This document shows, piece after piece, positions 23,434 to 32,140 of a stretch of DNA of 64,000 nucleotides. Position 1 is the stretch's first letter. Each line of letters opens with the position of its first letter. The notes beneath the pieces were generated by a model. The model worked only from the letters and a program-made list of their open reading frames with translations. It searched no databases and was not told where the DNA came from. Position numbers and translations under genes: made by a program. This DNA is from Planctomycetes bacterium B3_Pla (GTDB lineage: Bacteria; Planctomycetota; Phycisphaerae; Sedimentisphaerales; Anaerobacaceae): assembly GCA_005223045.1 (NCBI GenBank), contig NJBM01000021.1:1-64000 (forward strand), read 5' to 3'.

Positions 23434-24930
23434 TCACGCGTTCAATTGCTGATTCAAAACTTCTTCCCATTTTTCATACGCTTCGCCGTATGCAGAAGCG
23501 ATTTTTTCATTCGGCTCGATAGTCCTGACCGGCTCCAAGCCCACGAAGGCTTCCTCGGCGCCGCTGTAGATGCCTGCGCCAATTCCCGCTCCGCGTGCCG
23601 CGCCTTGAGAACCGTCAGTGTTGTACAACTGCACCGAAGCCTGCGTCACCGTCGCGAAGGCCTCGGCGAATAGGGGGCTTAGGAACATGTTGGCATTGCC
23701 CGCCTTGACGGTGGTCAGTTTGATCCCCATATCGCGCATTATGCCGAGGCCGTAGTTCAGTGCGAAGACGATTCCCTCCTGGGCGGCCCGCAGGAAATGT
23801 GCTTTCTGGTGCATGTTGAAATTCCATCCTTGGACGGCGGCGCCGACGTTTCTGTTTTCTAAAGTCCTTTCAGCCCCGTTGCCGTACGGAAGGATAACCA
23901 GCCCATCGGAGCCGACCGGCACCTCTGCCGCCAGCTCGTTCATCTGCTCGTAGTCCAATCCCTCACCGGCTACGAAATTGTGCTTGAGCCAACTGTTCAA
24001 AATCCCCGTGCCGTTAAGACACAACAAGACACCGTATCTGGGATCGTCCGCCGAGTGGTTGACATGCACAAACACGTTCACACGGGATTGCTGGTCGTAT
24101 TTCTTCTGATTGCTTACTCCATAGACCACGCCGGAGGTCCCTGCCGTGACGGCTATCTCACCCGGCTGCAACACGCTAAGCGACAGGGCGTTATTGGGCT
24201 GATCGCCGGCCCGGTAGCTTACTTTCGTGCCGGCCTTCAGTCCCAGCTCGCCGGCCGCGGCTGCGGTCAGCTCGCCCTGGACGGAGAACGTCGGGGTCGT
24301 CTCGGCGGTCAAGTCGGCGGAGATGCCGTAGTTGTCCAGCACGAAGCCGGCCAACTCGTCGCCCTCAAAGTCCCATATTATTCCTTCGGAAAGACCTGAC
24401 GGCGTCGTTTTAATCTCGCCCGTCATCTTCAGAGCTATATAATCGCCGGGCAGCATCATCTTGTGAATCCTGGAATAAATATCCGGCTCGTTTTCCATGA
24501 CCCACTTCAACTTCGAGGCGGTAAAATTACCCGGCAGATTGAACAGTTTCTTTAGGCACTTTTCCTCTCCGATATCCGTCGCCGCCTGCTCGCCGATTTG
24601 AACCGCCCGACTATCGCACCAGATTATCGAAGGCCTCAACACCTCGTTGTTTTTGTCCGTGAGAACCAATCCGTGCATCTGATACGAAATTCCGATGGCC
24701 TTTACATCGCCGGCGTCAAATTGGCCCTGGGCCCCAATCGCCTGGGTAACAATCTTGACGTGCCGCCACCAGACGGCCGGATCCTGCTCAGCCCAGCCTA
24801 ATTCTTCGGCGATAATCTCCAACTCTCTATCCGGCGAAGTCGCCGACGCCAGCACCTTGCCCGTACCGGCATCCATCAGCGTCCCTTTCACCGATGATGA
24901 TCCAACGTCGTATCCTAATAGCAGCGCCAT
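23434..24930 (-). CDS. xylB: Xylulokinase, FGGY family
   Basis: XylB phosphorylates D-xylulose to enter the pentose phosphate pathway. This is a 498-residue FGGY carbohydrate kinase. The N-terminal phosphate-binding loop LLGYDVGSSSVKGTLMD is at residue 4, the substrate segment ISYQMHGLVL near 84, IIWCDSR near 103, and VTAGTSGVVYGVS near 253 (ATP site). FGGY kinases differ in sugar choice, but the adjoining xylA makes xylulose the likely substrate. A strong promoter lies upstream at 24999-25026, and AAGGGGA precedes the ATG. xylB is transcribed before xylA. Confidence 0.92.
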   Translation of the reverse strand: MALLLGYDVGSSSVKGTLMDAGTGKVLASATSPDRELEIIAEELGWAEQDPAVWWRHVKIVTQAIGAQGQFDAGDVKAIGISYQMHGLVLTDKNNEVLRPSIIWCDSRAVQIGEQAATDIGEEKCLKKLFNLPGNFTASKLKWVMENEPDIYSRIHKMMLPGDYIALKMTGEIKTTPSGLSEGIIWDFEGDELAGFVLDNYGISADLTAETTPTFSVQGELTAAAAGELGLKAGTKVSYRAGDQPNNALSLSVLQPGEIAVTAGTSGVVYGVSNQKKYDQQSRVNVFVHVNHSADDPRYGVLLCLNGTGILNSWLKHNFVAGEGLDYEQMNELAAEVPVGSDGLVILPYGNGAERTLENRNVGAAVQGWNFNMHQKAHFLRAAQEGIVFALNYGLGIMRDMGIKLTTVKAGNANMFLSPLFAEAFATVTQASVQLYNTDGSQGAARGAGIGAGIYSGAEEAFVGLEPVRTIEPNEKIASAYGEAYEKWEEVLNQQLNA

Positions 24931-24998
24931 CTACAATATCCCCTTATCTTCTCCATTTGAACTCATGCCTCGCGCAGCGACCAACGAGTTTAGCACAC

Positions 24999-25026
24999 AT
25001 GATAGCGGCCGTAGATCGATTGTCAA
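24999..25026 (-). promoter_or_regulatory. Promoter of the xylB-xylA operon
   Basis: On the minus strand a perfect TTGACA (25026-25021), a 16-base spacer and TATCAT (25004-24999). Transcription would begin about 60 bases before the xylB ATG. It lies only a few bases after the sulfatase stop at 25042, so xylBA can be expressed apart from the sulfatase genes. No clear operator dyad is seen. Confidence 0.65.
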
Positions 25027-25041
25027 GCACCGCTGAATCCT

Positions 25042-26484
25042 TCATTCGTACTGCCATTTGACAATCCAGGGGTCTTTTGTACGCTTCTGAAATGCTTTGA
25101 GCTTTGCCTTTAGTTCGGCCAGCACTTTCTCGTATGTGGGGTTGCCGGCAAGGTTCTTTACCTCGTGCGGGTCGTTTTCCAGGTCGTACAGCTCGAATTT
25201 TGGCCTGTGCAGGTAGGCTTCGACGGTGCGCTTGCCGTAGTATTTGTTGCCGGCCCGGATCGTTGCCTGCCAAGTCGAGGCGGCCCACAAATCGCTGGCG
25301 AAAGGGTAATCCAGACCGTGAGCGATGTTCCAGATCAGTTTGTACCTGCGCCCGCGTACTACACGCATCGGGTAGTACATCGTTATCTCGTGGAAAGTGT
25401 GCGAAGCATAAGTTTCGTCCCAGCCTTCCGGATGCTCCTGGTTGAGCACCGATCTGAACGACCGGCCCTGGAGGGCACTCTTGCGCGGCAGCGCATCGGC
25501 AAAGTCCAGTATCGTCGGCGCCAAATCTGCAAAGTTGACCAGCGCATTACAGGTGATGCCCTTCTTCTTTTGTCGAGGATCGCGCACTATGCAGGGCAGA
25601 TTCATGCCAGGCTCGTACAGCGTCGTCTTTGCACCCGGGAAAGCCACTCCGTTATCAGAGATGTAGATAACGACCGTATTGTCGTACTTGCCGGTTTCTT
25701 TGAGGACACGCATCAGTCTGCCCACCCCCTGGTCCACGCGGGAGACCGACTGATAATACTGCGCGAGCTCCGCACGGCACTCCGGCAGATCCGGCAGGAA
25801 GGGCGGCACTATCACGTCTTTGGGATCGTACTTGACTTCTTCGACGCCGGGGTAGCCGCCTTCGGCTCGATTGCCGAACCGGTCGGGCGCACCGGGCAAG
25901 TCTTTAGCCACGCCGCCCCCACGGTGAGGATCGCTCGTGCAAAAATATAAGAAGAAAGGCTTGCCATCGTCGCCGCCAACGAAGTCCCGGCAGTTTTTCG
26001 CCATCTGGACGGGGCTGCGGCTGTTGCCCGGCAGGGCAACGTCGAACTTGTACACCTCGTCGGGCGCAACGTGGTATTTGCCGATTCGCCCCGTTCGATA
26101 GCCGGCTTCGGTCAGCAGCACCGGCAGAGATTTCACGTTCGGAAATGAGATAAAGTGATGATACGAATGCTGGTGCCCGTACTGGCCGTTGGCGTGATTG
26201 TACATGCCGGACAATATCACCGACCGGCTGGCGCTGCAACTTGCCGTCGTACAAAAGGCATTTGTAAATCGCACACCCTCGCCGGCAAGGGCATCAAGGT
26301 TCGGCGTCTTGATGACCGGATTGCCGTAGCAGCCGAGGGTTTCAAGCCCGTGATCGTCACTGACTATCAGGACAACGTTGGGCCTTTTGTTCTCGCGTGC
26401 AAATGTTTTCGCTGAAATAAGTGCTGACGCACCGGCTGCGCAACCCTTCATGAAATCGCGACGATTGATCGACTTGCTTTTCAT
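25042..26484 (-). CDS. Exported sulfatase, SGSH-like, with C-S-A-S-R active site
   Basis: A 480-residue type I sulfatase. A twin-arginine-type leader (INRRDFMKGCAAGASALIS) is at residues 6-24. The catalytic cysteine to be made formylglycine is in TASCSASRSVILSG near residue 81; this is C-x-A-x-R rather than the usual C-x-P-x-R. Metal ligands are in VSDDHG near 42 and YISDNG near 278, and the catalytic lysine region is RIGKYHVAPDE near 133. The family resembles N-sulfoglucosamine sulfohydrolase, so an N- or O-sulfated glycan could be the substrate. A ribosome site GAGGCGAG precedes the ATG. It follows another sulfatase by 53 bases and precedes xylB. Confidence 0.88.
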   Translation of the reverse strand: MKSKSINRRDFMKGCAAGASALISAKTFARENKRPNVVLIVSDDHGLETLGCYGNPVIKTPNLDALAGEGVRFTNAFCTTASCSASRSVILSGMYNHANGQYGHQHSYHHFISFPNVKSLPVLLTEAGYRTGRIGKYHVAPDEVYKFDVALPGNSRSPVQMAKNCRDFVGGDDGKPFFLYFCTSDPHRGGGVAKDLPGAPDRFGNRAEGGYPGVEEVKYDPKDVIVPPFLPDLPECRAELAQYYQSVSRVDQGVGRLMRVLKETGKYDNTVVIYISDNGVAFPGAKTTLYEPGMNLPCIVRDPRQKKKGITCNALVNFADLAPTILDFADALPRKSALQGRSFRSVLNQEHPEGWDETYASHTFHEITMYYPMRVVRGRRYKLIWNIAHGLDYPFASDLWAASTWQATIRAGNKYYGKRTVEAYLHRPKFELYDLENDPHEVKNLAGNPTYEKVLAELKAKLKAFQKRTKDPWIVKWQYE

Positions 26485-26537
26485 TTTTCTCGCCTCAAGT
26501 ATATTTTCATGTTCTGCTGTGAATTACTCGACGTAAC

Positions 26538-27872
26538 TTACGCCCGGAGTTCCACTCCGGTTGAGACTTCCTGCTCCCAAGCCGCAAGCTCATCTTCAAG
26601 CGCCTTGACCGTCCCCGGCTTTGCCACGGCAAGATTCTTCTTTTCGCCGAGGTCTTCATCGAGATTGTAGAGTCCTACCTTCTTATCCTGTACCAGCAGC
26701 TTCCACGGACCTTTGCGAATAACTTTCTCTTTTCGATAGCGCCAAAACAGGGTGCGATCGGGTAGCTTCTTATTTTCCACCAGCATCGGCAACAAATCGA
26801 CGCCGTCAAGTTTCAATCCGGCGGACAGTTTCGCCCCGGCGATTGATACCATCGTAGCATATAGATCCATTCCCAGAACCGTCTGATCGGTGGTCGTGCC
26901 GGGCCTGATCCTGCCGGGCCAGTAAGCGACGGCGGGTACGCGATGCCCGCCTTCCCAGAGGCTGCCCTTGTGGCCCGACAAGGCTCCGTTGGACCCGTTT
27001 CTGGTCGCACCGTTGTCGGAGCAGAAAAAGATAAAGGTTTTGCGCTCCATGCCCAGACGTTTGACCGTCTCGACTATTCGCCCGATGCCCTCGTCCATGA
27101 CTTCGACCATTTCCTTGTACGCGCGGGTAATCTCATCGCCCTTGGCCTTCCTGCCCTTCTTGCCGCCGGGCAGTCGCTCGGGCGGATCGTTCCTGCCCTG
27201 ATATGGAGAATGCGGCGCCTCGTGCGGCAGATATAAGCAGAAAGGCTCGTCCTTGTGACGTTCGATGAAGTCCACCCCGTGCTTTGTTATCAGGTCCGTG
27301 CAGTAGCCTTCTTCGGGGACTTTTTCGAGGTTCTTCCACCAGTCGTCGAAGCCGGCCCCGTCGATGTGCGAGTGAAAATCCACGTTGCCGCTGACGTAGC
27401 CGCGGAACTCATCGAAGCCCTGCCTGGCCGGGTTGAATTCGACGTTATAGCCCAAGTGCCACTTGCCGAAGATACCCGTCGCGTAGCCGCGGCTCTTTAG
27501 GACCTCGGCGAAAGTTGTCTCTTCCAGCGCAAGTCCGGTTTGCCGCGTCGGCCCTTTTGCATAGACAACGCCTTCGATGCCGGCCCGCTGCTGGTATCGC
27601 CCGGTCAAAAGTGCCGCCCGCGTCGGGCTGCACACGGGGCAGTTGGAGTGATAATCCGTAAACTTCATGCCGCCTTTGGCCAGCGCATCGATGTTCGACG
27701 TCTTTATCGTCTTGCTGCCGTAGCAGCCAACGTCGCCGTACCCAAGATCATCGGCCATAATCAAAATGATGTTGGGTTTGCCGGCCGCCTTCGAACGAGC
27801 CTCGGCCTGTTCATCGCCTAACAGCGCCGCCGCCCCGACAGCAACAAATTTCACAAACTCCCGTCGATTCAT
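26538..27872 (-). CDS. Exported arylsulfatase-like sulfatase (CSPTR type)
   Basis: A 444-residue type I sulfatase with a Tat-like leader (MNRREFVKFVAVGAAALLG). The catalytic motif NCPVCSPTRAALLTGRYQQR is near residue 79. Metal ligands are in IMADDLGYGD near 39 and FFCSDNGA near 283, and GIFGKWHLG near 132 has the conserved lysine and histidine. The architecture matches arylsulfatase A or GalNAc-6-sulfatase-like enzymes common in planctomycetes. The exact substrate cannot be read off. AGGAG is about 7 bases before the ATG. It lies 32 bases after the GH2 gene on the same strand. An anaerobic or aerobic formylglycine-generating enzyme is needed but is not in the window. Confidence 0.92.
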   Translation of the reverse strand: MNRREFVKFVAVGAAALLGDEQAEARSKAAGKPNIILIMADDLGYGDVGCYGSKTIKTSNIDALAKGGMKFTDYHSNCPVCSPTRAALLTGRYQQRAGIEGVVYAKGPTRQTGLALEETTFAEVLKSRGYATGIFGKWHLGYNVEFNPARQGFDEFRGYVSGNVDFHSHIDGAGFDDWWKNLEKVPEEGYCTDLITKHGVDFIERHKDEPFCLYLPHEAPHSPYQGRNDPPERLPGGKKGRKAKGDEITRAYKEMVEVMDEGIGRIVETVKRLGMERKTFIFFCSDNGATRNGSNGALSGHKGSLWEGGHRVPAVAYWPGRIRPGTTTDQTVLGMDLYATMVSIAGAKLSAGLKLDGVDLLPMLVENKKLPDRTLFWRYRKEKVIRKGPWKLLVQDKKVGLYNLDEDLGEKKNLAVAKPGTVKALEDELAAWEQEVSTGVELRA

Positions 27873-27904
27873 GTAGTCACTCCTGAGGTAGCTCCGTGTG
27901 TTGT

Positions 27905-30226
27905 TTATTTGTCGGATTGCTCTATCACTTCGACAAGGCCGGCGTCGATGTATTGGCCGCCGGTGGTTTGACGGCAGTGGATGGCTATGCAGTTCGAGCC
28001 GACCTTCAATGTTCGCTGTGCCTTTTCGTCCAATGTCACTCGAACATAGCTTGAAGTGTACCTTTTCAATTCTGCCACCAGTTGGCTATTGATGTAAACT
28101 TCTGCGTCCTCATCGTGATGGATTGAAAGTTGCGGCAGGCTCAGGTCTTTAGTCTTCAATTCGAACGTGCGGCGCAGCCAGATGTCCGAACTTTTCCACT
28201 CTGTGCGCACAACCGCGCCGGGAGTGCCCTTTGTGCCGAAGCCGCCTTTGCCTGTTTGCCAGGCCGAATCGTCGAAATTCTCTTGCCGCCAGCCGTCGCC
28301 CGGCTTGCTCGTTGTGTATCTCCAACTCTGCGGCTGTTTCTGCGAAGTCGGGACAATCGTTTTGACTATCGGCGGCGGCAGATACAAACGCTTATTAGCC
28401 GCGGCGGCCTTTTCGGCGTCCATCTTTATCATCGCCCTGTCGTAGGTCATCAGACCGTTGACCTCAATCTCAACGTCGGTAGTCTGCGTATAGACTCCGG
28501 CAGAAAGGCCGTCACCAATCAGCGAGCGCAGATTATGAATCAGATTCACGTAAGCTTCGGTCAATGCTTCGCGAGTCTCATAGCTGCGGTAGCCCCAGTT
28601 CTTCTCGGCCTGCCAGGTGTGGCCGGGGACAGGAAGACCAAGTCCGCCGAACTCGCCGAGCACGGCGGCACGGTTTTCTTCGACCGGCGGGGCGGCCGGG
28701 CCGGGATACCTGTGGATATCGTGCACGTCGCCGACGCCGCGGTCGGTCCAGCCGCTGGTGTTGTTCACCAGCCTCGTCGGGTCAAGCTGCTTAATCAAGT
28801 CCACGATACGCGGCGTATCCCATTGGCCCCAGCCTTCGTTGTAGGGAACCCACATGACAATGCTCGGGTGGTTGTAAAAGGTGGTAATCATCGCCTGCAA
28901 TTCCGTCTCGAACTGGGCTGCCGATTCCGGCGTTCGCTGAATATCGGGCTGGTTTCCACGGATGTACTTGTCGCCGCTGGGCATATCCTGCCAGACCAGC
29001 AAGCCGAGTTTGTCACACCAGTAGTACAGCCGGTCCGGCTCGATTTTAACGTGCTTACGCAGCATGTTGCAGCCCAGTTTTTTCAACACCTCGATGTCGT
29101 AGCGCAGCGCCTCATCGCTCGGCGCAGCATACAACCCATCGGGCCACCACCCCTGATCCAGCGGCCCGAACTGAAACAGCGGTTTGCCGTTGAGGAACAG
29201 CCGGTTGATCCCGCTCTCATCCTTCTCCAGCGAGATCTTCCGCATAGCGGCATAACTTCCGACTGCATCAATGAGTTCACTATCTTTGGACACTCGGATC
29301 TCCATGCCATACAGGAAGGGATCGTCCGGAGACCAGAGGCGGGGATTCTTGACGACGACCGTTGCCCACCTCATTCCATTCCCACCTGAGTCAGCTTTCG
29401 ATCGCGCCACGATAGTGTCGCCATCCTTCAGAGTGACGGCAACGTCCAGTTCGAACACATGAGCAGCACCGGGGGGATAGGGAAATGATACGCCGATCAT
29501 GAACTTGCGAGCATCAAGGTCCGGAGTGATCCTTACCGAACCAATATAAGTTCTCGGAACCGGTTCGAGCCAGACGGTTTGCCAGATGCCTGTCACTGCG
29601 GTGTACCAGATTCCTCGCGGCTTGCTCACCTGCTTGCCTCTCGGCTGATAGCCCGCATTAGTCGGGTCCCAGACACTCAGGACAATCTCATTCGATCCGG
29701 CGTCCTTCAGTGCGTCGGTGACGTCGAATGTGAACGGGTCGTAACCGCCGCGATGTGTCCCGACCTGCTTACCATTGACCCAGACTGTTGTGTCCCAGTC
29801 CACCGCGCCAAAATGCAGCAATGTTCGTTTGCTTGCCCATTTTTGAGGGATTTCGAACGTGCGGCGATACCACAGGCGGTTTTGTTCGCCGACCGGTTTC
29901 ATTACGCCCGACAGGGCGGACTCGACGGGAAACGGCACAAGAATCTGCCCGTCGAATTCTTCCGGCTGTCCCTGAGCCTTAGGCTTGATGGCGTATTCCC
30001 ACAGGCCGTTGAGGTTGAGCCAGTCTTTGCGCACCATCTGGGGTCGTGGATATTCACGGTGGACGTTATCAGGCGAGACCTGTTTGCCCCATCGGGTCAT
30101 AAGCGGGCCTTCGGCAGGTTGCCAATCCGCGAGCACAAACGTGCCCAAACACAGCACTGCACATAACCCAAGCGAGAATAACCTCTTGTTTTGGAACGGC
30201 CCCTTACCGAGGTGATTTGACTCCAT
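27905..30226 (-). CDS. Secreted glycoside hydrolase family 2 enzyme
   Basis: A 773-residue GH2 protein, an exo-glycosidase family that includes beta-galactosidases, beta-glucuronidases and mannosidases. A signal peptide (KRLFSLGLCAVLCLGTFVLA) is at about 13-33. The sugar-binding domain has LWYRRTFEIP and LHFGAVDWDTTVWVNGKQVGTHRGGYDPF (quoted in parts: LHFGAVDWDTTVWVNG, THRGGYDPF). The barrel holds NMLRKHVKIEPD, VPYNEGWGQWDT with the acid/base glutamate, and LGEFGG with the likely nucleophile. A second jelly-roll (DGWRQENFDDSAW... IWLRRTFEL) ends the protein. The start at 30226 has AAAGGAGA upstream; the frame is open 72 codons further left. It leads the GH2-sulfatase-sulfatase-xylBA block. 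Confidence 0.88.
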   Translation of the reverse strand: MESNHLGKGPFQNKRLFSLGLCAVLCLGTFVLADWQPAEGPLMTRWGKQVSPDNVHREYPRPQMVRKDWLNLNGLWEYAIKPKAQGQPEEFDGQILVPFPVESALSGVMKPVGEQNRLWYRRTFEIPQKWASKRTLLHFGAVDWDTTVWVNGKQVGTHRGGYDPFTFDVTDALKDAGSNEIVLSVWDPTNAGYQPRGKQVSKPRGIWYTAVTGIWQTVWLEPVPRTYIGSVRITPDLDARKFMIGVSFPYPPGAAHVFELDVAVTLKDGDTIVARSKADSGGNGMRWATVVVKNPRLWSPDDPFLYGMEIRVSKDSELIDAVGSYAAMRKISLEKDESGINRLFLNGKPLFQFGPLDQGWWPDGLYAAPSDEALRYDIEVLKKLGCNMLRKHVKIEPDRLYYWCDKLGLLVWQDMPSGDKYIRGNQPDIQRTPESAAQFETELQAMITTFYNHPSIVMWVPYNEGWGQWDTPRIVDLIKQLDPTRLVNNTSGWTDRGVGDVHDIHRYPGPAAPPVEENRAAVLGEFGGLGLPVPGHTWQAEKNWGYRSYETREALTEAYVNLIHNLRSLIGDGLSAGVYTQTTDVEIEVNGLMTYDRAMIKMDAEKAAAANKRLYLPPPIVKTIVPTSQKQPQSWRYTTSKPGDGWRQENFDDSAWQTGKGGFGTKGTPGAVVRTEWKSSDIWLRRTFELKTKDLSLPQLSIHHDEDAEVYINSQLVAELKRYTSSYVRVTLDEKAQRTLKVGSNCIAIHCRQTTGGQYIDAGLVEVIEQSDK

Positions 30227-30446
30227 TTTTGCGTCTCCTTTTCCGGTGGTTGAAGCTTGGCGAATAACTGCCTTAACACAGCACAGCTTGAAAATCTGCG
30301 CCAAGGTTATCTGCAATTCGTGGGATTTGCAATGAAATTCGGTTGGACATGCGCCGTTTGCATCAGCGCATAAGACCTCCATGTTCCGGGGTGATCTTAC
30401 GGCCCAAAGATGCGCACGACTTCGACAGTCGGCATAGAGCAAGACC
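30227..30446. other. Upstream region of the GH2 gene
   Basis: A 220-base spacer upstream of the GH2 gene and downstream of the L,D-transpeptidase gene, both on the minus strand. I saw no clear -10/-35 pair, hairpin terminator or open frame with a ribosome site. The GH2 promoter is presumably here but not identifiable by eye. Confidence 0.3.
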
Positions 30447-31544
30447 TCAGTCCACTACTTCCACCTGCGAGAAGCTGGGGAACATCATGTTGTAAACCAG
30501 TATTGCGTCGCCGTTGTGCATACGGATACATCCGGCCGAGCCTGCGGTGCCGATCTGTTCCGGTTCCTTTGTGCCGTGGATGGCAAAGCCCACCCTGTAT
30601 TTGGCGGCTCCGGTAAGACCTTCCAGCGCGATCCATCTTGAGCCTAAAGGATAATCGGGATCCTCGGGATGATATGTCCTGCCGTCAGCCGGGTTCGTCC
30701 AGATAGGTTTCACCGATTTGCCGTCAGGCTTTATACGCCAAAGCCCCGTCGGTGTTTCATGGCCCGCCTTGCCCAGACCAACGCGAAAACTTCGAACGAA
30801 TGTGTTCTGTAGATACACGTCCATCGTAAAGGTCGAACGATAAACTGTCGCACGGAATGGACCGTTGATGACTTTTATCGGCTCTCCTGCCCGCAGATCC
30901 TGGGGGCGCGCTATGTTGTTCATCGTCATGAGAATCTCGTAGGGCACTTTGTGTCTGTCACCGATACTCTTAAGCAGATCGCCCCGCTTGACGTGGTAAG
31001 TCCCACATAAAGGATCGCCGGGCAGAATTGTTCTGGTGAGCAGCCATTTGTCGGCAAGACCAGAGAGCTGGGCTTTCACATAAGCACGCTGCTGCGCGCT
31101 CATGGGCATTCGCAGCGCCCTGTTCAGACTGTCACGCGCCTCTATGATCTTACTGGGCGATTCCTTGATGAATGCCGTGGCTTTGGCGATCAGCTCGCCG
31201 GCATCCTGATTAGCCTCGACAGTCGGCTCCGGCTCCGGTACGGGCACAATCTCCGGCACATCCGGTTCCGGAACCACTACCTCGGCCGGCTGTACGGACG
31301 CCACGGGTTCTTCACGCGGCTGCGGCATAAACGCCGCCGTATTGTTCACCTTGGGGACCACGACATCGGTACTCAAGTCGGCTGTGAATCCGCTCTCAAT
31401 AGTTTGGTCTTCATCTCCGGCATCTGCGCCGAAGGGACCATACATAAATGCAATCACCACCACCACAACGAGCAGGCCCAAAACGGTGTACGTTCGGTTT
31501 CGTGCCCTTCGCCTGGCTTGCGGGCCAAAAGGATGACGAGCCAT
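30447..31544 (-). CDS. L,D-transpeptidase with LysM domain
   Basis: A 365-residue envelope protein. One membrane segment (VLGLLVVVVVIAFMYG, about residues 20-36) follows a very basic N-terminus (ARRRARNR). A proline/glutamate-rich linker spans 75-125. A LysM domain (GTYHVKRGDLLKSIGDRHKV) is near 182, and the YkuD catalytic domain is C-terminal with HGTKEPEQIG and the cysteine motif GSAGCIRMHNGD near 340. YkuD enzymes crosslink peptidoglycan or anchor proteins. The start at 31544 has GGAAAGGAG upstream. It ends the rarA-ygfA-like-ldt run with only one base between it and the preceding stop. Confidence 0.92.
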   Translation of the reverse strand: MARHPFGPQARRRARNRTYTVLGLLVVVVVIAFMYGPFGADAGDEDQTIESGFTADLSTDVVVPKVNNTAAFMPQPREEPVASVQPAEVVVPEPDVPEIVPVPEPEPTVEANQDAGELIAKATAFIKESPSKIIEARDSLNRALRMPMSAQQRAYVKAQLSGLADKWLLTRTILPGDPLCGTYHVKRGDLLKSIGDRHKVPYEILMTMNNIARPQDLRAGEPIKVINGPFRATVYRSTFTMDVYLQNTFVRSFRVGLGKAGHETPTGLWRIKPDGKSVKPIWTNPADGRTYHPEDPDYPLGSRWIALEGLTGAAKYRVGFAIHGTKEPEQIGTAGSAGCIRMHNGDAILVYNMMFPSFSQVEVVD

Positions 31545-31545
31545 C

Positions 31546-32127
31546 TTACTCTCCTTTCCGGTTATCAAAATATGTTATTTGCTTATCAGTTACCAGGATA
31601 TCCACCGGCTCATCTTGATCTGTCACCGGTATTGAGTCGAGAACCTGCTCTGCAAAGCCAAAGCCGCACCTGGTAGCCTTGAGCTCGGCGTTGGCGAAGA
31701 ACCTGTCGTAGTAGGAGCCGCCCCGGCCGAGCCGATTGCCCTTTTTGTCGAATCCCAACGCCGGGGTAACAACCAAATCAATCTCCCCAAACGGCACCGG
31801 CACGCCTGATATCGGAGTCCGCAGCCCGGAAGCGGCGGTCGAAAACCCGGTCTCCAATGAGTTTATCTGCACGGCTATCATGTGCCTTTGCTGCCAGGAA
31901 ATCTTCGGAACGGCAACCACCTTTCGATGCTGCCAGGCGTGAAGTATGGCCTCGGAAGTATCCACTTCGTGCGGAAGCGACACAAACATCATTACGGTCG
32001 ATGCCTGGCGAAACTGCTCCATCCCTACCAGGTTCTCGCACGCTTTTCGACTTTTTTCGCTCCTCTGCTCGGCGCTTATCGCGAGCAGGCAATTCATCAA
32101 TTCGCGACGGAAACCAGCCTTATCCAT
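31546..32127 (-). CDS. 5-formyltetrahydrofolate cyclo-ligase
   Basis: This 193-residue enzyme makes 5,10-methenyl-THF from 5-formyl-THF with ATP. FVSLPHEVDTSEAI near residue 50 and the nucleotide-binding loop LVVTPALGFDKKGNRLGRGGSYYDRFF (parts: TPALGFDKKGNRLGRGGSYY) near 120 identify the family. Length is normal. It follows rarA by 13 bases and precedes the L,D-transpeptidase gene by one base. Confidence 0.93.
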   Translation of the reverse strand: MDKAGFRRELMNCLLAISAEQRSEKSRKACENLVGMEQFRQASTVMMFVSLPHEVDTSEAILHAWQHRKVVAVPKISWQQRHMIAVQINSLETGFSTAASGLRTPISGVPVPFGEIDLVVTPALGFDKKGNRLGRGGSYYDRFFANAELKATRCGFGFAEQVLDSIPVTDQDEPVDILVTDKQITYFDNRKGE

Positions 32128-32140
32128 TTATCAACTATCC

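Noticed and set aside
28130..29389. Plus-strand open frame of 419 codons inside the GH2 gene
   Set aside because: Antisense to a well-supported glycosidase, with a low-complexity translation and no motif.
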